Assembly (NCBI GenBank): GCA_903842505.1
Contig: CAIMMI010000124.1
Span: forward strand, 1 to 63,733
From: an uncultured Verrucomicrobiota bacterium
GTDB lineage: Bacteria; Verrucomicrobiota; Verrucomicrobiia; Limisphaerales; UBA9464
Reading direction: 5' to 3'
DNA: 63,733 nt
Shown here: one piece after another, positions 25,467-33,984 of the stretch
Numbering within the stretch: position 1 is the first letter of the stretch
How the letters are laid out: every line of letters begins with the position of its first letter
Notes under the pieces: generated by a model
What the model saw: the letters and a program-made list of their open reading frames with translations, nothing else
What the model was told of the DNA's origin: nothing
Database searches by the model: none
Position numbers and translations under genes: made by a program

Positions 25467-25882
25467 GGTATCTGCTCGACGTAAACCTGCTCGTGGCATG
25501 GGGCTGGAGCGACCATGCCGAACATGATCGGGTCGCAGCCTGGATTGCGCAGATGAAACGGGCCCGCACGGTGAAGCTGCTGAGTTCCCCGATTCCCGAG
25601 CTCGGGTTCGTGAGGGTGTCGGTTCAACGCGCCGGGGGCAGGATAGCGCCGAAGGAGGCTGGAAGTGTCCTGGCTGGCATGCTCGGCACGCTGGGCTCGC
25701 ATCATGTCTTCGTTCCGGACGACTTCCCTGCAACTGGTTGGCCGGATTGGTGCCGGGGAGCAGGCCAGACGACCGATGCCCATCTGGTTGGACTCGCTGC
25801 CAAACACAACGCGACGCTTGCCACGCTCGATCAGGCGATCCCTGGAGCGTTCGTCCTACCAGCTCTGGCGGTGGATGGGTGA
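25463..25882 (+). CDS. PIN-domain ribonuclease toxin (VapC-like)
   Basis: 139 aa. All four acidic residues of the PIN nuclease centre can be placed: Asp6 (YLLDVNLL), Glu46 (PIPELGFVRVS), Asp105 (TTDAHLVGLA) and Asp123 (ATLDQAI). VapC toxins cleave tRNA or rRNA and are held inactive by the co-encoded antitoxin. The length suits the subfamily whose motif is LLDVNLLVAW. The gene ends right against a copy of repeat family F, and the pair sits between two direct copies of that repeat. Confidence 0.85.
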   Translation: MRYLLDVNLLVAWGWSDHAEHDRVAAWIAQMKRARTVKLLSSPIPELGFVRVSVQRAGGRIAPKEAGSVLAGMLGTLGSHHVFVPDDFPATGWPDWCRGAGQTTDAHLVGLAAKHNATLATLDQAIPGAFVLPALAVDG

Positions 25883-25885
25883 CCC

Positions 25886-26006
25886 GGGGTCGCTTCGCAC
25901 CCCGGGCTACCGGCTTCAACGCCTCCGGCGTAAAGGCGGCGCGGCTGGGACTTGGAACCCGGCAGAGCAACGGCTGTCTTCGCCGCATCGCTGCGTCGCC
26001 GCGGGG
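25886..26006. repeat. Interspersed repeat family F, copy 2 (right of vapBC)
   Basis: Begins GGGGTCGCTTCGCACCCCGG and contains GGCTTCAACGCCTCCGGCGT and GGCTGTCTTCGCCGCATCGC. It is a direct repeat of the sequence at 24934-25047 and contains a CGCC-TCC-GGCG hairpin. Confidence 0.8.
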
Positions 26007-26011
26007 CTACC

Positions 26012-26602
26012 TCACCGCGGTCGTCGTTCGAGTTCGAGCAGCCAACGCTTGCGTCCCAGGCCGCCGCTGTAGCCGCCAAGCGCGCCGCCGGTGTTGACGA
26101 CGCGGTGACACGGGATAAGGAGGGCGATCCGGTTCCGGCCATTGGCCATGCCGACGGCGCGATGGGCGTCGGGATTGCCGATGGCGCGGGCCAGGTCCGC
26201 ATAGGACCACGTGACGCCGTAGGGAATCGTTCCGAGCGCCGCCCAGACCTGCTTTTCGAAGGGCGTGCCCGGGGCGATCAACGGGACGGTGAATTCGCGG
26301 CGATGTCCGGCGAAGTATTCCTCGAGTTCGAGGATCGCGTGATCGATGTGGGCATTGCGCCCGGGGACAAAGGGCAGGCCCAGCCAGCGGTTGAGTCCCC
26401 GGTGGGCGGCTTCGATGCGGAGCGGATCCTGGAAATCGAGGAGGCAGAGTCCGTCCCCGGTGGCACCCAGTCGGAGCGGGCCAAGCGGACTGGGAATCGT
26501 GTGTTCAAGGACGGCGTTGGCTCCGGCCGCCTGACTGGCGGGTACGCCGTGCGGACGGACGACGGCACTGTCCACGGCCTTGGCGGTCAGCATCGGCTGC
26601 AT
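26012..26602 (-). CDS. ogt: Methylated-DNA--protein-cysteine methyltransferase
   Basis: 196 aa. The active-site motif IPCHRVV with GGYSGGLGRKRWLLELE after it, and the DNA-binding helix GVTWSYADLARAIGNPDAHRAVG before it, define the O6-alkylguanine-DNA alkyltransferase family. The catalytic Cys accepts the alkyl group in a suicide reaction. The N-terminal domain is of the Ogt/AdaB type without an AraC part, so it is the constitutive rather than the adaptive-response form. It is divergent from polX across 96 bp. Confidence 0.92.
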   Translation of the reverse strand: MQPMLTAKAVDSAVVRPHGVPASQAAGANAVLEHTIPSPLGPLRLGATGDGLCLLDFQDPLRIEAAHRGLNRWLGLPFVPGRNAHIDHAILELEEYFAGHRREFTVPLIAPGTPFEKQVWAALGTIPYGVTWSYADLARAIGNPDAHRAVGMANGRNRIALLIPCHRVVNTGGALGGYSGGLGRKRWLLELERRPR

Positions 26603-26698
26603 GTTGGCACGCTAGGAAGAAGCGGCTTGGGCCTGCCACCGATTTTTCCGCATGGAACTGGGCACTTGAAACTTCGATGCCCCCCGCAATCCTCCGGC

Positions 26699-28456
26699 GT
26701 GGACAAGGATCAGGTAGCGGCGGTGATGACGGAGATCGGGACCCTCTTGGAGCTCAAGGGGGAAAACCCATTCAAGACACGTGCCTATCACAATGCCGCG
26801 CGGACGCTGGAAGGGCTGACCGAGCCGTTGTCGACGCTGGTCGCGGAGCAGCGCCTCGGCGAGTTGAAGGGGATCGGAGAGGCGTTGCAGGAGAAGATCA
26901 CGATCCTCGTGACGACCGGGCACCTTCCCTATCACGAGGAGCTGAAGGCCTCGTTGCCCCCGGGTTTGCTGGAGCTGTTGGAGCTGCAGGGCGTGGGCCC
27001 CAAGAAGGTAAAGAAGATGTACGACGAACTCGGCGTGAACTCGATCGAGTCGCTCGAGCTCGCGTGCAAGGACGGTCGGGTGGCCGCGCTGGCAGGCTTC
27101 GGCGAGAAGTCCCAGGCGAAGATGCTCGAGGCGATCGCCTTCAAGCGGCAGTTCGCATCGCGTCACCTCCTGATCAATGCGCTCCAGTTGGCGGAACCGA
27201 TCCTGACGGCGCTGCGGGAACATCCAGACGTCACCCGCTGCAGCACGGCGGGAAGCCTGCGTCGATGGAAGGAAGTCATCGGGGACATCGACTTCGTGGT
27301 GTCGTCGCGGCAGCCGGCTTCGGTGCTCGATTTCTTCACGACGTTGCCCGGGGTGAAGACGGTTCTGGGGCGGGGGGACACGAAGGCGAGCGTCATCCTG
27401 GGGGATGCGGGGATCCAGGCCGACCTGAGGGTGGTGTCGGACGTCGAGTTCGCCTATGCGCTCGCGTACTTCACGGGGAGCAAGGAGCACAACATCGTGA
27501 TGCGTCAGCGGGCGATCGCCCGCGGCCTGCGCCTCAACGAATACGGGCTGTTCCGGTCGGCGGAGGAGACGCGGGACCCGGCCTTGCGGGTGGAATGCCG
27601 GACGGAGGAAGAGATCTACGCGGCTCTGGGACTCGAGTACGTGCCGCCCGAGCTGCGCGAGGATCACGGCGAGTTCAAGGTGGCCGAGAAGGGTCCGATG
27701 CCGCGCCTGCTCCAGTGGACGGAGCTGCGCGGGTCCCTGCACAACCACTCGGACTGGAGCGATGGCCGGAACACGATCGACGACATCGTCGCGCACGCGC
27801 GTTCGCTGGGCCTGGCTTACTGGGCGTTGACCGATCATTCGCGGGCGTCGTTCCAGGCGAACGGGCTCGATGAGATCCGCATCCGACGGCAGTTGAAGGT
27901 CGTGGCCGAGGTGAACCAACGTCTGGCGGATGAGGGCGACGACTTCCGGCTGTTGAGCGGCGTCGAGGTCGACATCCTGCGGGACGGCCTGGATTACGAC
28001 GATGACTTGCTGGCGGAGTTGGATGTCGTGGTGGCCAGCCTGCACGTGCCCGCGAGCGACGAGGCGGAGAACACGCGTCGGATGATCCGCGCGGCGGAGA
28101 ACCGCTGGGTCCACATGCTCGGGCATCCGACGGGTCGGCTGCTGCTCAACCGCGACGCCTACAAGATCGATCTCATGGCGGTGATCGATGCCTGCGCGGC
28201 GTCGGGAACGTGGATCGAACTGAATGCGAATCCGTACCGGTTCGACCTCGACTGGCGACTGTGGCCGTATGCGAAGTCGAAGGGCGTGAAGTGCGTGGTG
28301 AACTGCGATGCGCACCGGCTCGAACACTTTGCCTTTCTGAACCTCGGCGCCGGGATCGCGCGCAAGGGCTGGCTGACCAAGGCCGATGTCATCAACACCC
28401 TTCCGCTGGACCAGCTCCGCACGGAGTTGGGGAGGAAGAGGGGGGCCGGGAAGTAG
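26699..28456 (+). CDS. polX: DNA polymerase X family protein with PHP domain (PolX)
   Basis: 585 aa. An N-terminal 8-kDa HhH domain (KDQVAAVMTEIGTLLELKGENP trimmed here; then LKGIGEALQEKI and LQGVGPKKVKKMYDEL) is followed by the nucleotidyltransferase palm. The palm has GSLRRWKEVIGDIDFVV near residues 183-199, giving the DxD metal pair, and a third Asp in IQADLRVV. The C-terminal PHP phosphoesterase begins at about residue 345 with LHNHSDWSDG, then TDHSR, GVEVDIL, GHPTGRLL and NCDAHRLEHF. The enzyme fills short gaps in base-excision repair and has 3-prime-5-prime exonuclease activity from the PHP site. The start is GTG at 26699, matching the family N-terminus. Confidence 0.93.
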   Translation: MDKDQVAAVMTEIGTLLELKGENPFKTRAYHNAARTLEGLTEPLSTLVAEQRLGELKGIGEALQEKITILVTTGHLPYHEELKASLPPGLLELLELQGVGPKKVKKMYDELGVNSIESLELACKDGRVAALAGFGEKSQAKMLEAIAFKRQFASRHLLINALQLAEPILTALREHPDVTRCSTAGSLRRWKEVIGDIDFVVSSRQPASVLDFFTTLPGVKTVLGRGDTKASVILGDAGIQADLRVVSDVEFAYALAYFTGSKEHNIVMRQRAIARGLRLNEYGLFRSAEETRDPALRVECRTEEEIYAALGLEYVPPELREDHGEFKVAEKGPMPRLLQWTELRGSLHNHSDWSDGRNTIDDIVAHARSLGLAYWALTDHSRASFQANGLDEIRIRRQLKVVAEVNQRLADEGDDFRLLSGVEVDILRDGLDYDDDLLAELDVVVASLHVPASDEAENTRRMIRAAENRWVHMLGHPTGRLLLNRDAYKIDLMAVIDACAASGTWIELNANPYRFDLDWRLWPYAKSKGVKCVVNCDAHRLEHFAFLNLGAGIARKGWLTKADVINTLPLDQLRTELGRKRGAGK

Positions 28457-28494
28457 TAAGTTCCCAGTTCCCAGATGCCAGATGCCAGTTCGCT

Positions 28495-28655
28495 ACGCGG
28501 TCCGGCCGTGGGGTGGGGCGAGACTCTGTCGAGCTGTTCCGGAGTTCGAAGTTTTCAGTTTCAAGTTTGAAGCCGGAGCCGGCCTTGAAACTTGAATCTT
28601 GAAACTTGGAACTTGGAACTCTGCGACGGCTCGTGAGGACGCTCGCCCCACCGGT
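28495..28655. repeat. Interspersed repeat family A, copy 3
   Basis: Contains GGGGTGGGGCGAGACTCTGT, TTCGAAGTTTTCAGTTTCAAG, TTGAATCTTGAAACTTGGAA and CGGCTCGTGAGGACGCTCGC in the same order as copy 1. It occupies most of the 235-bp convergent gap between polX and recN. Confidence 0.8.
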
Positions 28656-28691
28656 TTCGGGGGCAGTTTCAAGATGCGCTTGTGAGGACGT

Positions 28692-30422
28692 TCACGCCGC
28701 CGAACTTCTGGCATCTGGAGACGGGCGACTGGCAACTTGTCTTTCCCGCGCCTTGCCGAGGAGTTCGGCAGCGTGACGTTCGGCGGCTGGGCCTCCGCCG
28801 AGCATGCGACCGAGTTCGGCGACCTGGCTGGTGGCGTCGAGGAGGACGATGTGGGATTCGGTGCGGCCGGCCTGGACTTCCTTGCTGACCACGTAGTGCG
28901 CGGCGGCGTAGGCGGCGACCGGCGCGAGGTGGGTGATGCAGAGGACCTGATGGTTGCGGGCGATGCGCCGCATCTTCTCGCCGACGGCATGGGCGGTCTC
29001 GCCGCCGACGTTGGCGTCGACCTCATCGAAGACCAACACGGGCACCTCGTCCTCGGCGGCGAGGACGGTCTTGAGCGCGAGCATGACGCGGGCGAGTTCG
29101 CCGCTGGAGGCGATGGCGCGCAGCGGGCGCGCGGGTTCACCGGGGTTTGGAGCGAAGAGGAACTCGCACTGGTCGAATCCGGACGGTCCCGCGGTGGCCG
29201 GCGAGTCATGGCCGGCGGCGGGACGGAGCGAGGCTTCGAATCCGGCCTGCTTGAACCCCAGCGTGGCCAGTTCCTTCTCGACCGCCTTGGCGAGCTTCGG
29301 GGCGACGCGGCGACGTTCCGTGGCGAGGACGCGGGCGGCCTCGGTCATCTGTGCGTCGATCGCCGCGATGTCCGACTGGATCCGGGCGAGTTCGGCGTCG
29401 CGGCTTTCCAGGGTCTCGAGTTCCTGCCGGGCGCGGTCCCCGAAGGCGATCACCTCTTCGACGGTCGATCCGTACTTGCGCCGGAGGGACTGGACGAGGT
29501 CGAGGCGTTCCTGGAGCTGGGAGAGGCGTTCGGGATCGAGTTCGACGTTGCCGGCGTAGCGGCTGAGGTCCTGATGCAGGTCGCGGAGGAGGGAGGCTGC
29601 CTGCTCGTGTTGATCGGCGAGGGACTGGGCGGAGGGATCGAGTCGGGCGAGGTCGTGCATGGCCCGTCCGACGCTGCCAAGGCGAGTGAGGAGCGAGTCG
29701 TCGTCGTCGCCAAGACCGGCTGCAGCGCCCTGGGCGAGTTCGAGGAGGCGGGCCGAGTTGGAGGAGCGTTGGTATTCGGCGGCGAGCGATTCCTCCTCAC
29801 CGGGTTGAAGGCGGGCGTCGCGGATCTCGTGGACCTGGAAGCGGAGGAGGTCGAGTTGGCGGGCGTAGGTCTGTTCGTCGACGACGAGGGCGGCCTTCTC
29901 GGCGGTCAGGGCTGTCCGGCGGCGGTGTAATTCGGCGAAGGTCTCCCGCTTGGAAGCCAGGTTGCCGAATGCATCGAGGATCAGGAGCTGCCGGGAGGCG
30001 TGGAGCAGGGACTGGTGTTCGTGGGGTCCGTGGAGGTCGACCAGCAGGGCGCCGAGGAGACCGAGCGTGGCAAGCGTCGTGGGCGAGCCGTTGATGAATT
30101 GCCGATTGGTGCCGCCGGCTGTGAACGAGCGCTTCAACACGAGCGCACCCGCATCGCATGGATCCAGGCCGTGGTCGGTCAGGATGCCGTCGATGGATTC
30201 GCGGAGGGCGCCGACGTTGAAGACGGCTTCGACGGAACAGAAGTCCGCCCCGGAACGGATGGCGCCGCGGTCGGCGCGTTCGCCGAGCACCAGCTGGATG
30301 GCGCCGAGGATGACCGACTTGCCAGCCCCGGTTTCGCCGGTGATGGCATTGAACCCCGGCTGGAGTTCCAGGGTGAGGTCGGCCACCAGGGCGAGGTTCC
30401 GGATTCGCAGCGTGGTCAGCAT
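28692..30422 (-). CDS. recN: DNA repair protein RecN
   Basis: 576 aa, full length. The SMC-like ATPase halves flank a coiled-coil. Walker A GETGAGKS is at residues 29-36. The middle (about 170-380) is helical and charged. The signature and Walker B region has ASSGELARVMLALK and VLVFDEVDANVGG, followed by ITHLAPVAAYA. RecN acts in recombinational double-strand-break repair. The start (MLTTLRIRNLALVADL) is canonical. No neighbouring gene shares its strand closely, so it is probably transcribed alone. Confidence 0.95.
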   Translation of the reverse strand: MLTTLRIRNLALVADLTLELQPGFNAITGETGAGKSVILGAIQLVLGERADRGAIRSGADFCSVEAVFNVGALRESIDGILTDHGLDPCDAGALVLKRSFTAGGTNRQFINGSPTTLATLGLLGALLVDLHGPHEHQSLLHASRQLLILDAFGNLASKRETFAELHRRRTALTAEKAALVVDEQTYARQLDLLRFQVHEIRDARLQPGEEESLAAEYQRSSNSARLLELAQGAAAGLGDDDDSLLTRLGSVGRAMHDLARLDPSAQSLADQHEQAASLLRDLHQDLSRYAGNVELDPERLSQLQERLDLVQSLRRKYGSTVEEVIAFGDRARQELETLESRDAELARIQSDIAAIDAQMTEAARVLATERRRVAPKLAKAVEKELATLGFKQAGFEASLRPAAGHDSPATAGPSGFDQCEFLFAPNPGEPARPLRAIASSGELARVMLALKTVLAAEDEVPVLVFDEVDANVGGETAHAVGEKMRRIARNHQVLCITHLAPVAAYAAAHYVVSKEVQAGRTESHIVLLDATSQVAELGRMLGGGPAAERHAAELLGKARERQVASRPSPDARSSAA

Positions 30423-30548
30423 GGAGCGAGCGGCGGCACCATGGCCCGCGCTGGCTTCGGGGGCAAGCGGGGGGACGGCTTGGGAGTTCCAAGTTTGAGG
30501 TTTGAGGTTTCAAGGTCTCCGGCGTTGGGGACTGGGAATATGAGCCAG

Positions 30549-30597
30549 CCTCCTGACGTTGGCTGCTACCTGTAGTCGACGAGGTGACGAGGCGATC
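30549..30597. repeat. Palindromic interspersed repeat family E, copy 2
   Basis: CCTCCTGACGTTGGCTGCTAC followed by GTAGTCGACGAGGTGACGAGG, a diverged copy of 20224-20277 with a shorter hairpin stem. The preceding bases 30483-30520 carry a family-A-like TTCCAAGTTTGAGGTTTGAG fragment. No gene is seen between 30423 and 30679. Confidence 0.65.
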
Positions 30598-30679
30598 CCG
30601 CTGCGATGGAGCTGGGAACTGGCAGCCTCCCCGCCCCCGGGGCTTTCCAGACCGGGGTGAGTGGAGGCAAGGTTCGGCC

Positions 30680-31999
30680 ATGGCACGATCTCAGGGGCGG
30701 ATTCTGGCAGCGTGGTGGGTCGGGGCGATGACGGCCGCGGCGGTGGCTGCGGGACCGCAGGAGCAGGTGACGGCGCGGTTTCGGGTGGAGGAGGAATCGT
30801 TGCATCGGTTGTACCGGGAATTGCATCAGGCGCCGGAGCTTTCGTGGCGCGAGGTGGAGACGGGAAAGCGGTTCGCCGCCGAACTTCGCGCCACCGGTGC
30901 GGAGGTGACCGCCGGGATCGCGACGAACGGCGTGGTAGCCGTGATCCGCAACGGCGCAGGACCCGTGGTGCTGCTGCGTTGCGACCTCGACGCCCTGCCG
31001 GTCAAGGAGGAGACGGGGCTGCCGTTCGCGAGCACGCGTCGGGTGCCGGATGCCAAAGGTGTCGAGACCTCGGTCATGCACGCCTGCGGCCACGACCTGC
31101 ACATGACGGCCGCCGTGGGCGTGGCGCGTACGCTGACCACCCTGTCGAACCTCTGGCAGGGCACGTTGGTCGTCATTGGCCAACCGGCGGAAGAGGTCGG
31201 AAGCGGCGCGCGCGGGATGTTGAAGGACGGCCTGTACCGTCGGTTCCCGAAGCCGGATTTCGCCCTTTCGCTGCATTGCCACGCGGCCCTTCCCGCGGGA
31301 ACGGTGGGTGTCGTCGAGGGCTATGTGCTGGCCAACGTCGACAGCATCGACGTCCGGTTGCGCGGCGTCGGAGGCCACGGCGCATACCCGGAAAAGACGC
31401 GGGATCCCGTGGTGCTCGCCGCTCAGTCGATCCTCGCGTTGCAGACGATCCGGTCGCGTGAGATCAGCGCGTTGGATGCAGTGGTCGTGACGGTGGGTTC
31501 GGTCCACGGCGGTTCGAAACACAACATCATCCCGGACGACGTGGCGCTGCAGTTGACCGTCCGTTCCTACAAGCCCGAGGTCCGCGAGAAGGCGATTGAA
31601 TCGATCCGTCGCATCGTGCGCGGGCAGGCCGTTTCGGCGGGGATTCCCGAGGATCGGATGCCGGAGGTGAGGGTTCAGGATGAGTTCACGCCCGCGCTCT
31701 ACAACGATCCGACCTTGACCCGGCGCCTGAGCGGCGTGCTGAAGACGTGGCTGTCGGCGGACCGGGTCCGGACGGTGGATCCGGCGATGGGCGGCGAAGA
31801 CTTCAGCGAGTACGGCCGGACGACGGAGAAGGTGCCGTTGTTTGACCTGTGGGTGGGAGCGGTGCCCGCCGGGACGGACCCCGCGAACGCTCCCGGACTG
31901 CATTCGAACCGCTTCGCGCCGGAGTTGAAGCCCGCGCTGGAAACGGCGGTGACGGCGCTGACCGCCGAGGTGCTCGAACTGCTCCCGCGCGGGAAGTAG
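30680..31999 (+). CDS. M20-family amidohydrolase (secreted or membrane-associated)
   Basis: 439 aa. After a hydrophobic leader (ILAAWWVGAMTAAAVAAG) comes the M20D carboxypeptidase/amidohydrolase core: LHQAPELSWREVETG, LLRCDLDALPVKEETGLPF, the metal motif MHACGHDLHMT, GQPAEEVGSGARGML with the catalytic Glu pair, and GGHGAYPEKTRDPVVLA in the dimerisation domain. A final metal His is in LHSNRFAP. Relatives hydrolyse N-acetyl or N-acyl amino acids, hippurate and similar amides. The leader suggests export, so it may trim extracellular amides. The start at 30680 follows GGAGG with long spacing. Confidence 0.88.
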   Translation: MARSQGRILAAWWVGAMTAAAVAAGPQEQVTARFRVEEESLHRLYRELHQAPELSWREVETGKRFAAELRATGAEVTAGIATNGVVAVIRNGAGPVVLLRCDLDALPVKEETGLPFASTRRVPDAKGVETSVMHACGHDLHMTAAVGVARTLTTLSNLWQGTLVVIGQPAEEVGSGARGMLKDGLYRRFPKPDFALSLHCHAALPAGTVGVVEGYVLANVDSIDVRLRGVGGHGAYPEKTRDPVVLAAQSILALQTIRSREISALDAVVVTVGSVHGGSKHNIIPDDVALQLTVRSYKPEVREKAIESIRRIVRGQAVSAGIPEDRMPEVRVQDEFTPALYNDPTLTRRLSGVLKTWLSADRVRTVDPAMGGEDFSEYGRTTEKVPLFDLWVGAVPAGTDPANAPGLHSNRFAPELKPALETAVTALTAEVLELLPRGK

Positions 32000-32028
32000 G
32001 CCGTTCAGCCTGGAACCGGAAGTTCACC

Positions 32029-32162
32029 TATCCGCAGATGGCGCCGATTGCGCAGATGAAGAGGCAAAAGGGGCGCGGATTCGATCACGGCGAGCGCTCA
32101 CCCCCAGGCGTGCAAGATCATCACGGTTCAGGTCCCCGCGTATCTGCGCCATCTGCGGATCC
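32029..32162. repeat. Inverted copies of an ATCTGCG-type intergenic repeat
   Basis: ATCCGCAGATGGCGC at the left and its exact reverse complement GCGCCATCTGCGGAT at the right bracket about 110 bp. Additional GCGCAGAT units lie inside. Iterated GCAGAT-type repeats of this sort are known from many bacterial genomes. The gap 32000-32179 holds no gene. Confidence 0.75.
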
Positions 32163-32179
32163 AACCGCCTTTTTCGGGC

Positions 32180-32842
32180 TCAGGAATTCCGCATCTGCCA
32201 CGCCAGTCGCAGGGCGGAGCCCAGGCTGAACAACGCCCAGCAGTGGAAGGCGACGCCGAGCCATTCACCGGCGATCAGGCACAGGATGGTGTCGAGCAGG
32301 TAGACGGCCATGCCGGCGAGGAAGGCCCAGATGTGACCCTTGTGGGCGAAGACGCCGCACACGACGAAGAACGCGATCAGGAGAACGTCGAGCACGATCG
32401 CCAACCCCTTGATCCCGGCCCCTTCGCCGAAGGCATTGATGACGTCGATGAGGGCGGTGCCGACCACAAAGCGCATGCTGCTGCCGGCCAGCCAGGCCCC
32501 GAAGTTCACGGCGGTCAGGCCGGCGATCCAGTAGTACCAACTGGCTCCGGACTTGAGCACCGACAGGTCCCGGTAACCGCCGGACGGCGGGGTGTCGATG
32601 GACTGGCCGGGAAGGCTGGGGGGTGTGTCGGAGTACGGCGCAGGCGCGGGCGGACGCTCGGTTTCACAAGGGAACTGGAGTTCGGTGAAGTTGCCGGCCC
32701 TTTGCCAGGTGCCCGAATCGCTTCGGGTCATCGAGGTCTCCGCGTTGATCCGGCCTTCCTGGATCCAGCCCTGGATGCTGTCGAGGGGATAGGGCCCGTA
32801 GATCTTGTCGTCGAGGGCGCGGATGGAATAGGTGACGTCCAT
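32180..32842 (-). CDS. GYF_2-domain membrane protein
   Basis: 220 aa. The N-terminus YSIRALDDKIYGPYPLDSIQ followed by GWIQEGRINAET is a GYF_2 (DUF4339) domain, a small protein-protein interaction fold common in planctomycetes and verrucomicrobia. A proline-rich linker follows, then four likely membrane segments (YYWIAGLTAVNFGAWLAG, a GLAIVLDVLLIAFFVVCGVF stretch, WAFLAGMAVYLLDTILCLIAG, VAFHCWALFSLGSALRLAW). Function is unknown. The start at 32842 (MDVTYSIR) was chosen; an ATG lies 11 codons upstream. Confidence 0.72.
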   Translation of the reverse strand: MDVTYSIRALDDKIYGPYPLDSIQGWIQEGRINAETSMTRSDSGTWQRAGNFTELQFPCETERPPAPAPYSDTPPSLPGQSIDTPPSGGYRDLSVLKSGASWYYWIAGLTAVNFGAWLAGSSMRFVVGTALIDVINAFGEGAGIKGLAIVLDVLLIAFFVVCGVFAHKGHIWAFLAGMAVYLLDTILCLIAGEWLGVAFHCWALFSLGSALRLAWQMRNS

Positions 32843-32908
32843 GGATGGGGACGAGTTGGAAGGTTCAGGTTTCAAGATTCAAGGTTGAAGGGCCAGGAGG
32901 GCCGGAGT

Positions 32909-32926
32909 GGCAACGTCCCCGTTGCC
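32909..32926. repeat. Palindromic interspersed repeat family K, copy 2
   Basis: GGCAACG-tccc-CGTTGCC hairpin, followed by CCTTTCC as in copy 1 at 24043. It lies in the gap upstream of the GYF_2 gene. Confidence 0.7.
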
Positions 32927-32943
32927 CTTCCAGGCCCTTTCCC

Positions 32944-33091
32944 GCGCAGCTCATGGATCGCCGCGTGGGGGCACGCGGCCTACAGCCTGCGACATGGTAG
33001 GCCCGGGTGCCCTCACCCGGCGCAGCTCATGGATCGCCGCGTGGGGGCACGCGGCCTACAACCTGCGACACGGTAGGCCCGGGTGCCCTCA
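32944..33091. repeat. Tandem duplication of a 76-bp unit
   Basis: Two adjacent units (32944-33019 and 33020-33091) both run GCGCAGCTCATGGATCGCCG, GGGGGCACGCGGCCTACA, CCTGCGACA and GGTAGGCCCGGGTGCCCTCA with very few differences. The end of the second unit contributes the stop codon (33089-33091) of the PanB-like gene on the minus strand. Confidence 0.9.
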
Positions 33092-33910
33092 GGAGCCTTT
33101 GCCCGCCGAGAGATCGGCAATGACCTTCTGGAGGATGGCGTCGTCCATGCCGATGAGGTTTCCCGGTCCGGGGAAGCGCCCTTCCTTCACGTCGGCGATG
33201 TATTCGCTGAAGGCAGCGACGCGCTCGCGTTGGAGGCGGCGGTACTCCTCGACGAAATTGCGATAGGCCTTGGCGTGGCGCGGCGGGCGCTCCTCGTAGT
33301 CGCCAAGGATGTCGCAGGAGAACAGGAACTGCGTGTCGCATCCGGTGCCGGATCCGAGGGACATGAGAAGCATCCGGGTCTGGGAGGAGAGGAAGCTCGC
33401 GAGATTGTGCGGGACGCATTCGAGTTCGGCGGCGTAGGCCCCGGCACTTTCGAGCGTCTTCATCCGGTCATGGAGCAGCTTGGCTTCTGCCTCGGTCTTG
33501 CCGATCGCGCGGTATCCGGTCCAGGTCACGTGACGTGGGACGAGCCCCAGATGGCCGACGACCGGCAGGCCTTCCCGGGCCATGGCTTCGATGATGAACG
33601 GGCTGGCCGAGCAGTAAACCGAGCTGGCACCCGCTTCCAGGGCGCGGAACCCGACCCGGATGGCCTCCTCGGTGGAGGCCAGGCCATGCGGCGTGGCGGC
33701 AGAGAGGAAGCTGTTCGGCGCCGCCTCGACGAGCCGCGGCAGACGCGCCTGCGACTCGGGCGAATCGAAGCTGCAGGACATCAGGTCGACTCCCGCAGCC
33801 TCGGCGGCGGCGGCTTCGTCGGGCGTCTTGACGTGGATGTGCGTCAGGACGCGTTTCCCCTTCAGCTGTTGGAGGTCGTAGACGGTGTACTTCTTGCGGG
33901 GGCGGAGCAT
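33089..33910 (-). CDS. PanB-like protein (ketopantoate hydroxymethyltransferase superfamily), divergent
   Basis: 273 aa. Overall layout and segments such as EGLPVVGHLGLVPRHVTW and ELECVPHNLA match 3-methyl-2-oxobutanoate hydroxymethyltransferase. The expected VGDS metal-site motif is SCSFDS, the ADLPF motif is SAATP, the catalytic Lys position (VKIEGG) reads VYCSAS, and GIGAG reads SLGSG. Only the late Glu (LECVP) is kept. It therefore has the PanB/PEP-mutase barrel fold but probably not PanB chemistry. The start at 33910 (MLRPRKKYTVYDL) follows the family; an upstream extension would run through repeat sequence. No panC or panD is nearby. Confidence 0.7.
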   Translation of the reverse strand: MLRPRKKYTVYDLQQLKGKRVLTHIHVKTPDEAAAAEAAGVDLMSCSFDSPESQARLPRLVEAAPNSFLSAATPHGLASTEEAIRVGFRALEAGASSVYCSASPFIIEAMAREGLPVVGHLGLVPRHVTWTGYRAIGKTEAEAKLLHDRMKTLESAGAYAAELECVPHNLASFLSSQTRMLLMSLGSGTGCDTQFLFSCDILGDYEERPPRHAKAYRNFVEEYRRLQRERVAAFSEYIADVKEGRFPGPGNLIGMDDAILQKVIADLSAGKGS

Positions 33911-33984
33911 GGACGAAGCGTTCCTGAACCCGGTCCCGCCATCAATCGCGGAACAGGATCGGGAGGAGGACGGGATGAGGGGGG

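Noticed and set aside
24831-26072. Minus-strand frames around vapBC with a shared PEA...ARGAK string
   Set aside because: The shared string comes from translating repeat family F, not from related proteins.
26677-27873. Alternate-frame 398-codon ORF within polX
   Set aside because: The PolX frame has clear catalytic motifs; the alternative is Gly/Arg-rich shadow.
30566-31903. Minus-strand 445-codon frame opposite the M20 amidohydrolase
   Set aside because: The plus strand has all M20 metal motifs; the antisense frame is His/Arg-rich shadow.
32944-33091. Possible CRISPR array
   Set aside because: Only two directly abutting 76-bp units, no spacers, no cas genes.
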